Positions 33,417-41,317 of a DNA stretch of 64,000 bases are shown here, one piece after another. The stretch is from Lentzea albida (GTDB taxonomy: Bacteria; Actinomycetota; Actinomycetes; Mycobacteriales; Pseudonocardiaceae): NCBI RefSeq assembly GCF_900111005.1, contig NZ_FOFV01000001.1:992001-1056000 (forward strand), in the 5' to 3' direction. The position numbers and the translations under genes are program-made. The first letter of the stretch is position 1. Every line of letters begins with the position of its first letter. The notes under the pieces are model-generated. The model was given only the letters and a program-made list of their open reading frames with translations. It did not search any database and was not told the origin of the DNA.

Positions 33417-35501
33417 ATGACGAAACCGAGCCGAAGACCCGATGCCGCTCCACCCGCGGACACCGCCGCCGTCCGCGCGCGAGAAGCCTTGTCGCGCAAG
33501 TGGAGCTACCTGCTCAGCAGCGTAGTGGTGGTCGCGCTGAGCAGGGACGAGCTGGACGCCGAACTGGGCGCCCAGCTCGACGCGTTGTGCGCGGCGCTGC
33601 ACCACGAGCCGTTCGACCCTGCCCCTTTCGAGGCGGTCGGTGAACGGCTCGTCGCTCTGGGTCACGTGAATGAGCCGGGCCTCAAGCGCACGGTCGACGT
33701 GCTCGGAAAGGGCTTGCTCGGGCTGGCCGAGTTCCGCTCGAACGACCAGCACACGGTGCGCGTCGTCGGCGGTATCGGGGCTCTGGCGTGCGGTTTCACC
33801 GCGGCGCGGGCGCGTTCGATCCTGGACCAGCAGGAGAGCATGCAGCGCTCGCTGCTCAAGGCCGCCCACGACGCGCAACGGGACCGGCGGCAGAGCGAGG
33901 CGAAGTTCGAAGGCATCGCGTCCTCGTCCACGAATGGCGTGCTGATCGTCGGTCTCGACGGCCGGCTCGCCTGGAGCAACGAGTCGATCCGCGCGATCGT
34001 CGGCCGCGAGCCGGAACCGGGCACGCGGCTGGTCGAGCTCATCGCGCCGACCTCGATCGTCGTGTTCCGCGAGATGATGGAACGAGTCCTCTCCGAGCGC
34101 GGCGAGTTCGAACGCGAGCCGATGCAGCTGGTGCGCGGCGACGGCGACTTCGCCAAGGTCACGCTCACCGCGTCCCTGCTGCGCGACGACGACGGCAAGG
34201 CGAGCCACGTCCTCGTGATGGCGGACGACGACACGGAACTCGCGCTGCTGCAAGGAGAACTGCGCCGCCAGTCACTGCACGACGTGCTGACCGGCCTGCC
34301 GAACAGGCAGTTCTTCACCACGCACCTCGAGACCGTGCTGCGCAGGGCGGACCCCGAGTTCGGCGTGACGCTCTTCCACCTCGACCTCGACGCGTTCGGC
34401 CTGGTGTGCAACAGCCTGGGCGCACGGGTCGGCGAACACCTGCTCCAGCACGTCGCCCGCAGGCTCAGGGCCGTGATGTCCCACGAGAAGGCCATGGTCG
34501 CCCGGTTCGACGGCGACGAGTTCGGCATCGTCGTCGAGAACACGTCGCTGACACCGGACGTCGCGACCACGATGGCGAGCATCAACGCGGACCTGGGCGA
34601 ACCGACCTATGTGGACGATCACGGCCTCGCGGTCTCGGTGAGCGCGGGCGTCGTGCACAAACCGGCCCCCGACGTGGACCCGGTGGAACTGCTGCGCACC
34701 GCGGACATGGCCCTGCGCCAGGCGAAACGCGACCGCCGGGGCCAGTGGGAACTGTTCCACACCAACGAGGACTCCGCCGGCCGCCGGGACGCGGCACTGG
34801 CCGTCGTCATGCCGGGCGCCTGGGAACAGGGTGACATCGGCGTCGTCTACCGCCCGGTGCGGGAACTGGCGACCGGAGCCCTCGCGGGCGTGGAAGCCCT
34901 GCTGCACTGGGAACTCTCCGACCGCTGCGCCGCGCTGGCCGACGAGAGCGGCCTGATCCTGCCGATGGGCGAGTGGCTCATCAGGATCGCCGCGGGCCAA
35001 GCGCAGTGGTGGCGCCAGCGGGGTGAGATGGACCAGCAGTTCGGCATCCGCCTGACCCACCACCAGTCGACCGACGCGGACCTCGTGTCCCGGGTGGCGC
35101 AGGTGCTGGAGGAGACGGCGATGCCCGCCGCCAGGCTGACCCTGACCATGCCGGTGGGCGTCCTGGGCGTGGCCGACGCGGCCGACAACCTGGGCACCCT
35201 CGCCGACATGGGCGTCCGCATCGCGCTGGACGACTTCGGCCTCGGCCCGCGGGACCTGGCTTGGCTCTCCGAACTGCCGATCGTGTCCGTGCTCGTGCCG
35301 ACGGACCTGGTGAAGCGCCAGGACCCCCGTTCGGCCGCGCTCATCCCGGCCGTGCACGAACTCGGCGTGAACCTCTGCGTCGACGGCATCGAGACCGCGC
35401 AGCAGGCGGCGTGGTGGCAGGAGAGGGGCGCCGACCTGGCGATCGGCCCCCTCTACGGCACGCCGCGCGACGCGGGCGAGTTCCTGCGCAAGCTCAGCTG
35501 A
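33417..35501 (+). CDS. PAS-GGDEF-EAL protein with degenerate catalytic sites (paralog 1)
   Basis: A 694-residue cytoplasmic protein: a helical N-terminal domain (about 1-150) I cannot name, a PAS-like region (150-275), GGDEF (285-430) and EAL (450-694). The GGDEF signature is DGDEF and the substrate-binding stretch reads FGLVCNSLGARVGE where F-K-x-I-N-D-x-x-G-H-x-x-G-D is usual. EAL is kept (VEALLHW), but the metal-ligand Asn is His (LTHHQS), the KID lysine region is VPTDLV and EGVET is DGIET. Both enzymatic activities are therefore doubtful; c-di-GMP or GTP sensing is the likelier role. No RxxD I-site is present. A 10-bp-stem terminator follows. Confidence 0.88.
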   Translation: MTKPSRRPDAAPPADTAAVRAREALSRKWSYLLSSVVVVALSRDELDAELGAQLDALCAALHHEPFDPAPFEAVGERLVALGHVNEPGLKRTVDVLGKGLLGLAEFRSNDQHTVRVVGGIGALACGFTAARARSILDQQESMQRSLLKAAHDAQRDRRQSEAKFEGIASSSTNGVLIVGLDGRLAWSNESIRAIVGREPEPGTRLVELIAPTSIVVFREMMERVLSERGEFEREPMQLVRGDGDFAKVTLTASLLRDDDGKASHVLVMADDDTELALLQGELRRQSLHDVLTGLPNRQFFTTHLETVLRRADPEFGVTLFHLDLDAFGLVCNSLGARVGEHLLQHVARRLRAVMSHEKAMVARFDGDEFGIVVENTSLTPDVATTMASINADLGEPTYVDDHGLAVSVSAGVVHKPAPDVDPVELLRTADMALRQAKRDRRGQWELFHTNEDSAGRRDAALAVVMPGAWEQGDIGVVYRPVRELATGALAGVEALLHWELSDRCAALADESGLILPMGEWLIRIAAGQAQWWRQRGEMDQQFGIRLTHHQSTDADLVSRVAQVLEETAMPAARLTLTMPVGVLGVADAADNLGTLADMGVRIALDDFGLGPRDLAWLSELPIVSVLVPTDLVKRQDPRSAALIPAVHELGVNLCVDGIETAQQAAWWQERGADLAIGPLYGTPRDAGEFLRKLS

Positions 35502-35511
35502 GAGAACGCCT

Positions 35512-35535
35512 GTGGCGCCTCGGGCGAGGCGCCAC
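35512..35535. terminator. 10-bp stem terminator between convergent genes
   Basis: GTGGCGCCTC (35512-35521), loop GGGC, GAGGCGCCAC (35526-35535), between the GGDEF-EAL gene and the convergent esterase. Confidence 0.75.
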
Positions 35536-35546
35536 CCGTTCGCCCG

Positions 35547-36548
35547 CTAGAAGCCGCGCTGCCACCCGACGACCGCCGCGTGGTACTGGTTCGCGGTCCG
35601 CGTGTCGAAGTTGAACACGTGCCCGTACCCGTTGACGACGAACCCGTCCACACGAGGAGCCTTGGGGTAGAACGGCTTCTCCGACCGGACCAGCGCGTCC
35701 GCGGACGAGCAGTCGGCTCCGAGGGGCGGGGTGCCGCAGAAGTAGTCCGCCGACGTCTGGACGGTCATCACCGGTACGTTGATCAGCGCGCTGACGGGCA
35801 GGACCAGGTTCGACATCAACGTCGTCGTGACGAACTCGCCCGCCGAGACGACGTCCTTCGTGGCCTCGTCGAGGTTGATCACATCGGGGATGTTCGGCCC
35901 CGGCGCGTGGAACATGGTGTAGCGCGTGCCCGGCACCGTCGTCAGGTAGCCGACGTCGAGGCCGCGCAGGCTGAGCTTGGAGTCGAGCGGCGCGGGGATC
36001 AGGTTCGTCAGCGCGGGCACGGCCCGGACGTAGTCCCACTGGTGCGTCATCCCGGTGACCAGCACGCCGTCGACGTCGCGGTAGGTGCCGGCCTCCGCCA
36101 TCGCGATGGCCGAGCCGATGGAATGCCCGCCCACCAACACCTTCGAGAACCGCGGCCGCAGGTTCTGGATGACCTGGTGCACGGCCTGGGCCTGGTTCGG
36201 CACGTCGACGAGGATGCTGAGCGGCTTCGAGCTCTTGCCGGAACCGATGCGGTCCACCGTCATCGTGGCGATGCCCGCGCTGTTCATGGCCTTGGTGACG
36301 GAACGGGTCCCGCCGTCCACCGGGATGTCCCAGTAGCCACTCGTGTACGTGCCGCCGGGGACGAGCACCTGGACGGTCCTGGCTCCCTGCGGGACGCAGA
36401 GCCTGCCGTACATCGTCTGCCGGATGAGCCCGAACTGAACGGGGGTGTAGACGTCCTCGCAGGTGGTCGGAGCGGCGGCGTTCGCGGGCGTGGGAACCGG
36501 CAGGAACGCTGCGAGCAGCACGGCGGCACAGAGCCGACGGAAACGCAT
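35547..36548 (-). CDS. Secreted alpha/beta-hydrolase esterase/lipase
   Basis: A 333-residue exported hydrolase. The signal peptide MRFRRLCAAVLLAAFLPVP ends near ANA (residue 24). The nucleophile elbow is GGHSIGSAIA, the acid is likely in TVQTSADYFC and the His in NGYGHVFNFDT. Cys pairs (TTCEDV, GRLCVP, YFCGTP, ADCSSA) suggest two disulfides. The fold resembles secreted actinobacterial lipases, but the substrate is unknown. ATG 36548 has GGAGG 9 nt upstream; the extension to 36719 is opposite-frame sequence of the P450 end. It is 17 nt after the cytochrome P450 gene, so the two are probably co-transcribed. Confidence 0.82.
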   Translation of the reverse strand: MRFRRLCAAVLLAAFLPVPTPANAAAPTTCEDVYTPVQFGLIRQTMYGRLCVPQGARTVQVLVPGGTYTSGYWDIPVDGGTRSVTKAMNSAGIATMTVDRIGSGKSSKPLSILVDVPNQAQAVHQVIQNLRPRFSKVLVGGHSIGSAIAMAEAGTYRDVDGVLVTGMTHQWDYVRAVPALTNLIPAPLDSKLSLRGLDVGYLTTVPGTRYTMFHAPGPNIPDVINLDEATKDVVSAGEFVTTTLMSNLVLPVSALINVPVMTVQTSADYFCGTPPLGADCSSADALVRSEKPFYPKAPRVDGFVVNGYGHVFNFDTRTANQYHAAVVGWQRGF

Positions 36549-36565
36549 GGGGGAACAACCTCCAG

Positions 36566-37879
36566 CTAGCGGGGGACGACCTTCATCATCAGGTCGTGGG
36601 GGTAGGCCGCGTTCGTGAACGTGGTGCGCACGGGCCGGTCGGGGACCAGCCGGTGGCGCGAGCAGACCGTCGCCACGACGATGGCGATCTCGGTCAGGGC
36701 GAAGTGGTTGCCGATGCACTGGTGGATGCCGCCGCCGAACGGGACGAACGCGCCCTTGGGCAGCTGCTTCGCGCGTTCGGGCAGCCAGCGGTCCGGGTCG
36801 AACCGCTCGGGGTCCGGGAAGTGCGCCGGGTCGTGGTGCACGGTGTGCGGGCTGACGATCACCTCGGTGCCCGGAGGCAGGACGGCGTCGCCGAGCCGCA
36901 CCTCCTCGGCGGTGCGGCGCATGACGAGCCAGAGCGGGTACTTGCGCAGGACCTCCTGCGCGACACGGCCGATGTACGTCAGCCTCGGCACGTCGTCGAC
37001 GGTGACCTGACGGCCCGCCAGCACCTCGTCGACCTCCGCCAGCACCCGTCGTTCGACCTCGGGGTCGGCGGCGATCTCGTGGAAGATCCAGGCGAGCGCG
37101 AGCGCGGTGGTCTCGATGCCCGCGGTCAGCAGCGTCACGACCTCGTCGAAGACCTGCTCGTCGGTCATCGGTTCGCCGGTCTCGGGATCCCTGGCCTGCA
37201 ACAGGGTCGACAGCAGGTCGCCGTGGTCGGTGTCGTCGCCGCGGCGGCTCTCGACGACCTCGTGCACGATCGCGCGCATCCGGGCGATGGCCTCGTCGAA
37301 CTCGCGGTTCGCGGGGATCGGCAGCTTCTCGACGAACCCCGGCGACAGCGCGCGCAGGATGCCGTTCTTGATGATCACGAACACCGAGCGGCGGGCCTCG
37401 GCGATCGCCTTCTGGCCGATCTCGGTGGAGAACAACGACTCGCCGACGATCGAGACGGCGAGGCCCTGCATGTCGGCCTCCAGCTGCCGCACCTCGCCGG
37501 GCCGCCAGCTCCCGGCGAGGTCGAGGGTCGCGCGGACCATCGTGGTCGCGTAGCCCGCGATCCGGTCCCGGTGGAACGCCGGCTGCATCATCCGGCGCTG
37601 GCGCAGGTGGAACGCGCCGCTGGAGACCGCCAGCCCGTTGCCGACGAACGCGCGGAACTTGTCGTACATCCGGCCTTTGTGGAACTTCGGCGCGTCCGTG
37701 ACCAGCACCTGGTGCGTCAAACGGGCGCTGGCGACGAAATAGGCGCGCATCGGGCCGAGGTGGACTTCGACGAGTTCGCCCCGGTCCCGTAAATTCCCGG
37801 TGAAAGCGAATCTTTTCCTGAGCATCGGTAACGAATGCCCGAGAAATGGCAGCCGGCCGGGCGCCACCGGGACGGACAT
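36566..37879 (-). CDS. Cytochrome P450
   Basis: A 437-residue soluble P450 monooxygenase. Landmarks: I-helix AGIETTALALAW with the acid-Thr pair, K-helix EVLRKYP (ExxR), a PERF-like FDPDRWLPE, and the haem-binding FGGGIHQCIGNHF with the axial Cys. It resembles CYP groups acting on terpenes, steroids or fatty acids; no ferredoxin or reductase gene is adjacent, so the electron donor is elsewhere and the substrate cannot be assigned. ATG 37879 (MSVPVAPGRLPFLGH) is 5 nt after GAGGAG; an ATG 3 nt earlier is the alternative. Co-directional with the esterase. Confidence 0.93.
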   Translation of the reverse strand: MSVPVAPGRLPFLGHSLPMLRKRFAFTGNLRDRGELVEVHLGPMRAYFVASARLTHQVLVTDAPKFHKGRMYDKFRAFVGNGLAVSSGAFHLRQRRMMQPAFHRDRIAGYATTMVRATLDLAGSWRPGEVRQLEADMQGLAVSIVGESLFSTEIGQKAIAEARRSVFVIIKNGILRALSPGFVEKLPIPANREFDEAIARMRAIVHEVVESRRGDDTDHGDLLSTLLQARDPETGEPMTDEQVFDEVVTLLTAGIETTALALAWIFHEIAADPEVERRVLAEVDEVLAGRQVTVDDVPRLTYIGRVAQEVLRKYPLWLVMRRTAEEVRLGDAVLPPGTEVIVSPHTVHHDPAHFPDPERFDPDRWLPERAKQLPKGAFVPFGGGIHQCIGNHFALTEIAIVVATVCSRHRLVPDRPVRTTFTNAAYPHDLMMKVVPR

Positions 37880-38005
37880 CATCGCTCCTCGTGAGCCGGA
37901 AAGAGACCGCGCCACCCTATGAGTCGTTCGGGCGACCGTAACAGTGCCCGATCGGGTGGTGCGCGTTCACACTAGCGGCGTAGTCGAGCGCGCTTTGTGC
38001 ATGAC

Positions 38006-38011
38006 TAAGCT
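38006..38011 (+). promoter_or_regulatory. Putative -10 (TAAGCT) of the SAM methyltransferase gene
   Basis: TAAGCT at 38006-38011, 32 nt before GTG 38044, with a GAAGAGGTGGG ribosome binding site between. The same hexamer and spacing are used at the second GGDEF-EAL gene. Confidence 0.5.
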
Positions 38012-38043
38012 AGTGTGTCCGCAACCTGAAGAGGTGGGTCGTC

Positions 38044-38859
38044 GTGTCCGACGGGCAGAACTGGATTCCGCAGAGCGTCGATGTTTCCGTGCCCAGTGCG
38101 GCGCGCGTGTACGACTACCTCCTCGGGGGCGCGCACAACTTCGCGGTCGACCGCCTGATGGGCGACAAGGCCGAGGAGATGATGCCGAACTCGCGCAACG
38201 CGGCCAGGCTGAACAGGGCGTTCCTGCGGCGTGCCGTGCGGTTCATGACCGATCAGGGCGTGCGCCAGTTCCTCGACATCGGTTCCGGCATCCCGACCGT
38301 GGCGAACGTGCACGAGGTCGCGCAGGACGAGGCGCCCGAGTGCCGGGTCGTGTACGTCGACCGCGATCCCGTCGCGGTGGCACACGGTGAGCTCATCGTC
38401 GCGGGCAACGACCGCGTCGGCGTGCTGCAGGCCGACATGCGCGACCCCGAGAGCATCCTGGCCAGCGGCGAGGTGAACCGGCTGCTCGACTTCGACCAGC
38501 CGATCGGGCTGCTGATGCTGTTCATGGTCCACTGGGTGCCGGACGAGGCGGACCCGCAGGGGCTGCTCAAGCGCTACCGCGAGGCGTTGCCGAGCGGGAG
38601 CTACCTCGCGATCTCGCACATGGCGGGCGACCACGTGAACGAGGACGCCAGGTCCGTGACGGACCGGATGTCGAAGTCGGGCGGTGGTGACGTCACCTAT
38701 CGGGACCGCGCCGAACTCGAGTCGTTCTTCGGTGATTTCGAACTGGTCGAACCCGGTCTTGTCAAGTTCGCCGAATGGCGTCCGACAGGCCCCGGTGACA
38801 TCTCGGACGACCCGGCTGTGAACAAGATCGCGTTCGCGGGTGTCGGTCGAAAGCCATAG
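38044..38859 (+). CDS. SAM-dependent methyltransferase, DUF574/Methyltransf_19 family
   Basis: A 271-residue protein of PF04672. The family hallmark near the N-terminus, SAARVYDYLLGGAHNFAVDR, is complete; the SAM loop is FLDIGSGIPT, with YVDRDPVA binding the ribose and LQADMRDP the adenine. These proteins are abundant in actinomycetes, often beside regulators, and no substrate is established for most. GTG 38044 follows GAAGAGGTGGG. It ends 103 nt before the second GGDEF-EAL gene, has a like-spaced promoter and sits between the two paralogs, hinting at a common signalling module. Confidence 0.88.
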   Translation: MSDGQNWIPQSVDVSVPSAARVYDYLLGGAHNFAVDRLMGDKAEEMMPNSRNAARLNRAFLRRAVRFMTDQGVRQFLDIGSGIPTVANVHEVAQDEAPECRVVYVDRDPVAVAHGELIVAGNDRVGVLQADMRDPESILASGEVNRLLDFDQPIGLLMLFMVHWVPDEADPQGLLKRYREALPSGSYLAISHMAGDHVNEDARSVTDRMSKSGGGDVTYRDRAELESFFGDFELVEPGLVKFAEWRPTGPGDISDDPAVNKIAFAGVGRKP

Positions 38860-38907
38860 GAGTTGTCGATAGGGTGAAGTCGATTCACGCTGCCGGTTGA
38901 GGTGGGA

Positions 38908-38931
38908 TCGACTGTGCGTGGGTAAGCTCCC
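38908..38931 (+). promoter_or_regulatory. Promoter motif of the second GGDEF-EAL gene (TCGAC-N8-GGTAAGCTCCC)
   Basis: TCGAC (38908-38912), 8 nt, GGTAAGCTCCC (38921-38931), -10 TAAGCT, 31 nt to ATG 38963. It matches the motif before the first paralog in sequence and spacing. Confidence 0.6.
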
Positions 38932-38962
38932 TGTCCTCAGAGCCGATGTGAGGCTGCCCCGA

Positions 38963-41083
38963 ATGTCCAACCCGAGTCGAATACCCGGCGCATCGCCTTC
39001 GCCTCAGGACAATGCGCGGGCGCGGGACACACTTGCCCGGAAATGGTCGTATCGCCTGCTCGGAGCAGTCGCGATTCCGATGGGGCGAGAGGATCTGGAC
39101 GCGGAACTGGGCGTCCGGCTGGACGCGTTGTGCTCGATGCTGCACGCGGAGCCGTTCGCCACGGCCCCGATCGAGGCGGCGGGCGCGGACTTCGCGACAC
39201 TCGGTCACCTCGGCAGGCTCGGCCTGCGCTGCACCGCGGAGGTGCTCGGCAAGGGCCTGCTCGCGCTGCCGGAGTTCCAGCCGCTGCAGAAGTACGCCGA
39301 ACGGATCGCGCTCGCCCTGGGCGCGCTCGGCGCCGGCTTCACCGCCGCCAACGCCGAGTCGGTGCTCGCGCAGCAGGAGAGCATGCAGAGGTCGCTGCTC
39401 AAGGCCGTGCGCGACGCGAACTGGAACCTGAAGGAGAGCGAGGCCCGCTTCAACGAGGTCGTGACGTCGTCCACCAACGGCGTGCTGATCGTCGACCTCG
39501 AAGGCCGCCTGCTGCAGGTGAACGCGGCCATCGGCCAGATCCTCGGCCGCACCCCGGAGGAGCTCACCGGCACACCCCTGCTCGACCTGATCGAGCCCTC
39601 CTTCACCGAGATGCTGCGGGAGGCGCTGACCGACCTCGCCGCGGGTGCCACGGACCGGGCCCAGCAGTCGCAGCGGCTGCGGCGCGACGACGGCGAGTCC
39701 GCGCGGGTGACGCTCACGGTGTCGTTGCTGCGCGGCGCTGACGACAAGCCGATGCACTTCGTCGTGGTGGTAGAGGACGGCACCGAGCTCGAGCTGCTGC
39801 AGAGCGAGCTCCAGCGGCAGGCGCTGCACGACCCGCTGACCGGCCTGCCGAACCGCCAGTTCTTCACCACCCAGCTGGAGATCGCGCTGCGCAAGGCCGA
39901 TCCCGAGCACGGCATCACCGTCTTCCACCTCGACCTCGACGCGTTCGGCATGCTGCGCGACACGTTCGGCGGCCGGGTCGTCGAACGGTACCTGCAGCAC
40001 GTCGCGGGCAGGCTGAAAGCGTTGCTGGCGGGCGAGAAGGTCATGATCGCGCGCTTCGGCGGAGACGAGTTCGGCGTCCTCGTGGAGAACTCGGCGACCA
40101 CGCCCGGCATCGACACGATCATGAAGAGCATCAACGAGGACCTGATGTCCGAGCCGACCTTCGTGGACGGCCACGGGCTCGCGGCGTCGATGAGCGCGGG
40201 CGTCGTGCACCGGCCGCCAAGCGGTGTGGAACCGCTCGACGTGCTGCGCTCGGCGGAGAGGTCGTTGCGGCGCGCCAAGAAGGGCAGGCGCGGCCAGTGG
40301 GAGCTGTTCCACGCCGGCCAGGACGCCGAGGAACGCCGCGACGACGCGCTGGCCGTGGCGATGCCGGCCGCGTGGGAGGACGGCGAGATCACCGTGCGGT
40401 ACCGGCCCGTCGTCCGGCTGTCCAGCGGTGAGGTCACCGGCGTCGAGGCCGAGTTGCACTGGGACAGGCCGGATTCCGGTGAGCTGGACCACGACCGGTG
40501 CGCGGGCCTCGCCGAGCAGACCGGGCTCATCCTGCCGCTCGGCGGGTGGCTGCTGAAGGTCGCGGGCGGCCAGGCGACGTGGTGGCGGCAGCGCGGCCAG
40601 TTCGACCTGCCACTGGCCGTGCGGCTCACCGCGCACCAGGCGTCCGACGCGGACCTGGTCTCGCGGGTGGTGGCGGTGCTCGACGAGATCGGCGTGCCCG
40701 CGGAGAAGCTGATGATCAGCGTCCCCGGCGGCGTGCTGGTGCTGGCCGACGCGGTGGACAACCTCGCGGTCCTGACCCGCATGGGCGTGCTGACGGCGAT
40801 CGACGACTTCGGCATGGGACCGCTGGACTTCGGCCTGCTCGCGTCCGACGTGCCGGTGCGCGCCGTGCGGGTCGCCCGCGAGCTGGTGGCGTCGCGATCC
40901 CTTTACGTGGCGGCGTTGTTGCCGTTGCTGCGGGAGCGGGGCGTGCGGATCGCCGTCGAGGGCATCGACAGCGCCGAGCAGGCGTCGTGGTGGCGCGTCG
41001 CGGGCGCGGACTTCGCGACCGGTGACCACTTCGGGAAGGCGCGCACGCCGGGGGACTTCCTGCAGGCGTTGGAACCCCGGTGA
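38963..41083 (+). CDS. PAS-GGDEF-EAL protein (paralog 2; intact GGDEF motif, degenerate EAL)
   Basis: A 706-residue paralog of the protein at 33417 with the same order: helical domain (RKWSYRLLGAV), PAS (about 155-275), GGDEF, EAL. GGDEF itself is intact (FGGDEFG), but the guanine-binding Asn is Arg and the GHxxGD stretch is GGRVVE, so diguanylate cyclase activity is uncertain; no I-site. EAL is EAE (VEAELHW), the Asn ligand is His (LTAHQAS), DDFG is kept and the KID lysine is absent, so phosphodiesterase activity is unlikely. ATG 38963 follows the shared promoter by 31 nt. It follows the methyltransferase gene. Confidence 0.9.
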   Translation: MSNPSRIPGASPSPQDNARARDTLARKWSYRLLGAVAIPMGREDLDAELGVRLDALCSMLHAEPFATAPIEAAGADFATLGHLGRLGLRCTAEVLGKGLLALPEFQPLQKYAERIALALGALGAGFTAANAESVLAQQESMQRSLLKAVRDANWNLKESEARFNEVVTSSTNGVLIVDLEGRLLQVNAAIGQILGRTPEELTGTPLLDLIEPSFTEMLREALTDLAAGATDRAQQSQRLRRDDGESARVTLTVSLLRGADDKPMHFVVVVEDGTELELLQSELQRQALHDPLTGLPNRQFFTTQLEIALRKADPEHGITVFHLDLDAFGMLRDTFGGRVVERYLQHVAGRLKALLAGEKVMIARFGGDEFGVLVENSATTPGIDTIMKSINEDLMSEPTFVDGHGLAASMSAGVVHRPPSGVEPLDVLRSAERSLRRAKKGRRGQWELFHAGQDAEERRDDALAVAMPAAWEDGEITVRYRPVVRLSSGEVTGVEAELHWDRPDSGELDHDRCAGLAEQTGLILPLGGWLLKVAGGQATWWRQRGQFDLPLAVRLTAHQASDADLVSRVVAVLDEIGVPAEKLMISVPGGVLVLADAVDNLAVLTRMGVLTAIDDFGMGPLDFGLLASDVPVRAVRVARELVASRSLYVAALLPLLRERGVRIAVEGIDSAEQASWWRVAGADFATGDHFGKARTPGDFLQALEPR

Positions 41084-41317
41084 CCGGGCGGGGCCGGGGT
41101 CGCGTCCGGCCCACCGGCGCGGACCGTCCGCTCCGGAACTGATCACCGCATCACCGCGGCGACGTACGGTCGACCGCCCCACCGGTCCGGGGCGGCGGTG
41201 GGGTCTGGGGCCCCGCCTGGCTGGCGGTGATGTGCGTTCACGGCCCTGACCAGCGCCGACCCGCGTGCCGCGGCGGCCCGGAACGATCTTGTCGGTGCCG
41301 CGTGGTGCAATCGGTGC
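41084..41317. other. 234-bp intergenic region before adnA
   Basis: No gene is supported. GC-rich with short inverted elements (CGGGGCCGGGG runs) and no clear promoter; TGCAAT at 41306-41311, 6 nt before GTG 41318, is a weak candidate leaderless -10. Confidence 0.4.

Noticed and set aside
41306-41317. TGCAAT as a leaderless -10 for adnA
   Set aside because: It matches the TANNNT pattern poorly and no -35 is visible; not listed as a promoter feature of its own.
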